From Pseudogulbenkiania sp. (GTDB lineage Bacteria; Pseudomonadota; Gammaproteobacteria; Burkholderiales; Chromobacteriaceae), in assembly GCA_018260425.1 (NCBI GenBank), contig JAGLBD010000011.1, positions 1-64,000 of the forward strand: a stretch of 64,000 bases of DNA, read 5' to 3'. The notes under the pieces are model-generated. The model had not been told where the DNA came from and did not search any database. It saw nothing but the letters and a program-made list of their open reading frames with translations. Positions within the stretch are counted from its first letter, which is position 1. Each line of letters begins with the position of its first letter. Position numbers and translations under genes: made by a program. Positions 59,818-64,000 of this stretch are shown in pieces.

Positions 59818-60263
59818 CTGACGAGATCGTCGAGATTTACAGTGACGGCGCCTGCAAGGGAAACCCCGGCCCCGGCGGCTGGGGCGTGCTGCTGCGTTTT
59901 CGCGGCAAGGAAAAGTCCCTGTTCGGCGGCGAGCGCGAAACCACCAACAACCGCATGGAGTTGATGGCGGCGATCCAGGGCCTGACGGCACTGAATCGTC
60001 GTTGCAAGGTCGTGGTGTATACCGACTCGCAATATGTGATGAACGGGATTCGCGAGTGGATCCACAACTGGAAAAAACGTGGCTGGAAAACCGCCAGCAA
60101 AGAGCCGGTGAAGAATGTCGACTTGTGGCAGCTGCTCGACGAGGCGCGCTCGCGCCATGATGTCGAGTGGGTCTGGGTCAAGGGCCATGCCGGCCATGAA
60201 TTCAATGAACGAGCCGATGCACTGGCCAATCAGGGTGTCGACTCCGTCCTCGGAAAATCATGA
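59814..60263 (+). CDS. rnhA: Ribonuclease HI
   Basis: [43 protein letters not shown]. Confidence 0.98.
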   Translation: MTDEIVEIYSDGACKGNPGPGGWGVLLRFRGKEKSLFGGERETTNNRMELMAAIQGLTALNRRCKVVVYTDSQYVMNGIREWIHNWKKRGWKTASKEPVKNVDLWQLLDEARSRHDVEWVWVKGHAGHEFNERADALANQGVDSVLGKS

Positions 60264-60982
60264 GACAGATTATTCTCGATACCGAAACGACCGGTCTGGA
60301 ACCGTCCCAGGGGCACCGCATCATCGAAATTGCCGGGCTGGAGATGGTCAACCGCAAGATGACGGGTCGTTATCTGCATGTGTACATGCATCCGGACCGC
60401 GACATCGATCCCGATGCCGAACGGGTTCACGGCATTTCGCTGGACTTCCTGTCCGACAAACCGCGCTTTGCCGCGGTGGCCTCGGAAGTGGAAACCTTTC
60501 TGCGCGGCGCCGAACTGATCATCCACAATGCCCCGTTCGACGTGGGCTTCCTCAACGCCGAGTTCCAGCGCGTCGGGGTGCCCCCGGTGAAGGAACTCTG
60601 TGGCGGGGTCATCGATACCCTGGTGATGGCCCGGGACATTTTCCCGGGTAAACGCAATAACCTCGATGCCTTGTGCGATCGCTACGACATCGATCGTAGC
60701 AACCGTACCTTGCACGGCGCCTTGATCGACTGCGAATTGCTTGCCGAAGTCTATCTGTCGATGACCCGTGGCCAGGAAAGCCTGGTGATGGACATCGATC
60801 TGGACGACGATGGCAGTCGCGATATGGACGCCTTGAATTTCGAACGCAAGCCGCTGACCGTGCTGGCCCCGTCTGCCGACGAGCTGGCGGCCCACGAAGC
60901 CTGTCTCGATAGTCTGGACAAGGCGTTGAAAGGAACGTGCCTGTGGCGGCGGGATGCCGCTCAGGGAGGAGATAGCGCATGA
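60260..60982 (+). CDS. dnaQ: DNA polymerase III epsilon subunit
   Basis: [27 protein letters not shown]; ExoIII motifs. Confidence 0.97.
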   Translation: MRQIILDTETTGLEPSQGHRIIEIAGLEMVNRKMTGRYLHVYMHPDRDIDPDAERVHGISLDFLSDKPRFAAVASEVETFLRGAELIIHNAPFDVGFLNAEFQRVGVPPVKELCGGVIDTLVMARDIFPGKRNNLDALCDRYDIDRSNRTLHGALIDCELLAEVYLSMTRGQESLVMDIDLDDDGSRDMDALNFERKPLTVLAPSADELAAHEACLDSLDKALKGTCLWRRDAAQGGDSA

Positions 60983-61668
60983 CCCAGCGTTTCATCGCTC
61001 TGGTGCCGGCGGCCGGTTCCGGAGCCCGCTTCGGGGGGCCCAGTCCGAAGCAGTACCTGCAATTATCGGGTCGCCCGTTGATGTGGCATACCCTCAGCAC
61101 CCTGGCCCGTGTGCCGGCCATTGAACGGGTCGTGGTGGTGTTGAGCGCGCAGGACGAATGGTTTGACAGTTTCGAGTGGGATATCGACGGTCTGGAAGTG
61201 CTGCGTGTCGGCGGGCCGACCCGCGCCGAGTCGGTGGCCGCCGGGCTCGCCGCCTTGAACCCGCAAGCGAATGACTGGGTGCTGGTGCATGATGCCGCGC
61301 GCTGCTGTCTGTCGGTTGCCGCGGTGGAAAAACTGATTGCCGAGCTGGCCGATGACCCGGTGGGCGGCTTGCTGGCCTTGCCGGTGCCGGATACCGTCAA
61401 GCGTGCCGATCCGGCCGGCCGGGTCAGCAGCACCTTGCCGCGCACCGGCCTGTGGCTGGCGCAAACGCCGCAAATGTTCCGCGCCGGCGTGCTGGCCGAG
61501 GCATTGGCTGGCGGCCAGGACGAAAGTATCACCGATGAGGCGTCCGCCATTGAACGGATCGGACTCAAGCCGCGGCTGGTCGAAGGCGACGCGGCCAATT
61601 TCAAGGTGACCTGGCCGCGGGACCTGGCGCTGGCCCGTGCCATTCTGGATGCCAGAAAAGGAGGGTGA
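60979..61668 (+). CDS. ispD: 2-C-methyl-D-erythritol 4-phosphate cytidylyltransferase
   Basis: [27 protein letters not shown]. Confidence 0.97.
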   Translation: MTQRFIALVPAAGSGARFGGPSPKQYLQLSGRPLMWHTLSTLARVPAIERVVVVLSAQDEWFDSFEWDIDGLEVLRVGGPTRAESVAAGLAALNPQANDWVLVHDAARCCLSVAAVEKLIAELADDPVGGLLALPVPDTVKRADPAGRVSSTLPRTGLWLAQTPQMFRAGVLAEALAGGQDESITDEASAIERIGLKPRLVEGDAANFKVTWPRDLALARAILDARKGG

Positions 61669-61670
61669 AC

Positions 61671-62147
61671 ATGTTCCGAATCGGACAAGGTTATGATGTC
61701 CATCGTCTGGTTGAAGGCCGTCCGTTGATTCTGGGCGGCGTAACGATTCCCCACGGCAAGGGACTGCTCGGCCACTCGGATGCCGATGCCTTGCTGCATG
61801 CCATCACCGATGCCTTGCTGGGCGGTGCCGGGCTTGGCGATATCGGTCGACATTTTCCGGATACCGACCCGCGTTTTCATGGCGCCGACAGCCGGGTGCT
61901 GTTGCGCGAGGCGCTGGTGCGGGTGCGCGAAGCAGGCTGGCAGCCGGTCAATGTCGATACAACACTGATTGCCCAGCAACCCAAGCTGGCCGGGCATATC
62001 GATGCCATGCGTGCCGTGATTGCCGAGGATCTCGGTATCGAGCCCGGGGCGGTCAATATCAAGGGCAAGACCAACGAAACCCTGGGCTATCTCGGCCGCT
62101 GCGAGGCGATCGAAGCCCAGGCCGCGTGTTTGCTGCGCCGAATTTGA
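61671..62147 (+). CDS. ispF: 2-C-methyl-D-erythritol 2,4-cyclodiphosphate synthase
   Basis: [40 protein letters not shown]. Confidence 0.98.
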   Translation: MFRIGQGYDVHRLVEGRPLILGGVTIPHGKGLLGHSDADALLHAITDALLGGAGLGDIGRHFPDTDPRFHGADSRVLLREALVRVREAGWQPVNVDTTLIAQQPKLAGHIDAMRAVIAEDLGIEPGAVNIKGKTNETLGYLGRCEAIEAQAACLLRRI

Positions 62148-62247
62148 TTTACCGCAGGCCGGGGGCACCGTCGGGGTTTGGTGTCGCGCCCGCCCTGTGG
62201 GATACTGTAAATGACAACTCAATCATCATCGCGAGGGAGACAGAGCC

Positions 62248-62907
62248 ATGCTGACCCAGAACCAACTGAAAGTGGACGTTGCCAAAAAGGCCCTGGAATT
62301 TGTTCCGGACGACGCCGTGATCGGCGTGGGAACCGGTTCCACCGTTAACTTCTTCATCGAAGAACTGGCCGGTTCACGTGGCCGCATCAAGGGCGCGGTG
62401 TCCAGCTCCGAAGCTTCCACCCGTTTGCTCAAGGCCCATCACATTCCGGTGTTCGACCTGAACGAAGTGGACTCGCTGGCGGTGTACATCGACGGGGCGG
62501 ATGAAATCAACCACTATCTGCACATGATCAAGGGTGGCGGCGGTGCCTTGACCCGGGAAAAGATTGTCGGCGCGGTCGCCGAGCAATTCATTTGCATTGC
62601 CGATGAAAGCAAGTACGTCACCATGCTCGGCGAGTTCCCGCTGCCGGTCGAAGTGGTGCCGATGGCACGCAGTTACGTGGCCCGCCAGCTGGTGCGTCTC
62701 GGCGGGCATCCTGAATTGCGCAAGGACTTCGTCACCGACAACGGCAACGTGATCCTCGACGTGCACGGCCTCAAGATCGCCAAGCCGGTGGAAATGGAAG
62801 AGTTGATCAACCATATCGCCGGCGTGGTGACCTGCGGCCTGTTCGCCCGCCGCCGTGCCGACGTGTTGTTGCTGGGTCGTCAGACCGGGGTTGAAGAGAT
62901 TCGCTGA
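62248..62907 (+). CDS. rpiA: Ribose-5-phosphate isomerase A
   Basis: [43 protein letters not shown]. Confidence 0.98.
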   Translation: MLTQNQLKVDVAKKALEFVPDDAVIGVGTGSTVNFFIEELAGSRGRIKGAVSSSEASTRLLKAHHIPVFDLNEVDSLAVYIDGADEINHYLHMIKGGGGALTREKIVGAVAEQFICIADESKYVTMLGEFPLPVEVVPMARSYVARQLVRLGGHPELRKDFVTDNGNVILDVHGLKIAKPVEMEELINHIAGVVTCGLFARRRADVLLLGRQTGVEEIR

Positions 62908-63001
62908 AACACCGATCATGACGTTACTCGTTAGTGTAACAAAGACGTCATCGTGATTTGTTAACCTCGTCCATCTAAGGAATCTTTCGCAAGAGGCATT
63001 C

Positions 63002-63706
63002 ATGGCAGAACACATCTCGAAGCAGTTCGACCTCGAGCTGGAAACCATCCGTACCCGCGTACTGCAAATGGGCGGTCTGGTCGAGCAGCAAATCCGCTCG
63101 GCCATCGACGCGCTCATGGCGGGCGATATCGCCAAATTCGACAAGGTGATTGCCGAAGACGCGATGGTCAATGCGCTCGAAGTCGGCATCGACGATGATT
63201 GCCAGCACATCATCGCGCGCCGCCAGCCGGCGGCCAGCGACCTGCGCATGGTCATCACCGTGGTGAAGACCATCACCGATCTGGAACGTATCGGCGATGA
63301 GGCCTCCAAGATTGCCCGCATGGGCAAAACCATCTATCAGGCCGAGCGTTATCAGGTTCCGCGTTTCCGCGAAGTGTACAAGATGGCCGAAGTGGCGCTG
63401 GCCATGCTGCGCCGTGCGCTGGATGCGTTTGCCCGGCTGGATGCCAAGGCTGCGCTGGAACTGGCTGAAGAAGACGAGCGGCTCGACGAGGACTTCGCGT
63501 CCGAGTTGCGCCAGCTGATCACCTTCATGATGGAAGATCCGCGCACCATCAGCATGTCCATCGACACCTTGTTCATCTCCAAGGCGATCGAGCGTATCGG
63601 CGACCACGCGAAGAATATTTCCGAGTACGTGGTGTATCTGGTCAAGGGCAAGGATATCCGCCATACCAGCATCGAAGAGAAAAAACGCGAGGCACTCGAC
63701 GACTAG
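63002..63706 (+). CDS. phoU: Phosphate signalling complex protein PhoU
   Basis: EHISKQFDLELETIRTRVLQMGGLVEQQI; repeated ERIGD(EA/HA)KNI/KIA motifs. Confidence 0.96.
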   Translation: MAEHISKQFDLELETIRTRVLQMGGLVEQQIRSAIDALMAGDIAKFDKVIAEDAMVNALEVGIDDDCQHIIARRQPAASDLRMVITVVKTITDLERIGDEASKIARMGKTIYQAERYQVPRFREVYKMAEVALAMLRRALDAFARLDAKAALELAEEDERLDEDFASELRQLITFMMEDPRTISMSIDTLFISKAIERIGDHAKNISEYVVYLVKGKDIRHTSIEEKKREALDD

Positions 63707-63797
63707 TATTGCGAGTGTCGTGACGCAAGCCTGCAAATGGCGGTAACATGGTTACCGCCATTTTCTATTGATCAACCCGTAACGAGAAGGGGTGAAT

Positions 63798-64000
63798 GTG
63801 AACGTCGTAACGCCCCCCCATGACATCCTTGCCACCGTCGACCTCGGCTCGAACAGTTTTCGCCTGCAGGTCTCGCGCGTGGTGGATGACCAATTGTATC
63901 CCCTGGACGTACTCAAGGAGACCGTACGGCTCGGTGCCGGACTGACGGCCGACAAGTGGCTGGATGACGATACCCAGCAACGTGCCCTGGACTGTCTGGC
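63798..64000 (+). CDS. Exopolyphosphatase/GppA family, partial (truncated by window end; GTG start)
   Basis: MNVVTPPHDILATVDLGSNSFRLQVSRV in frame from the GTG, open to the window end. Confidence 0.85.
   Translation, partial: MNVVTPPHDILATVDLGSNSFRLQVSRVVDDQLYPLDVLKETVRLGAGLTADKWLDDDTQQRALDCL

Noticed and set aside
60609-62222. 537-aa minus-strand ORF over dnaQ/ispD/ispF
   Set aside because: Covers three core genes on the opposite strand; no family-like motifs

Overview
GC-rich bacterial chromosome window, probably betaproteobacterial and Neisseriales-like (inferred from gene content only). Most of it is dense core genome: pepN, an M61 peptidase, ccoNOQP-ccoG-fixH, aroC, an HDOD/SiaABC-like signalling locus, rlmF, tRNA-Ser(CGA), a DctA/GltP-type symporter, murI, apbC, mdfA-like, metG, tRNA-fMet, prlC, a C-P lyase cluster (phnGHIJKLM / phnF-DUF1045-phnN) with a 2-aminoethylphosphonate-type ABC transporter, ldhA, yaaA, dtd, mltD, gloB, rnhA-dnaQ-ispD-ispF-rpiA-phoU and the start of ppx/gppA. 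The accessory or unexplained signals lie mainly between 30.2 and 38.6 kb. They are: (i) three tandem minus-strand small-RNA-like units sharing a CU-rich anti-SD-like core and intrinsic terminators; (ii) a ~3.2 kb degraded island with hipBA, bounded by a 178-bp direct repeat that copies the 3' part of tRNA-fMet plus its downstream flank; (iii) three PEP-CTERM-like paralogs, two preceded by a near-identical ~102-nt leader that can fold and sequester the SD. Other candidates are a 32-aa small membrane ORF with its own SD and terminator, a CBS-SpoIIE/SiaB/SiaC module tail-to-tail with an EAL-like/HDOD protein, and a terminator-like hairpin in the mdfA leader. All calls come from reading the sequence and supplied translations; no database or folding software was run.
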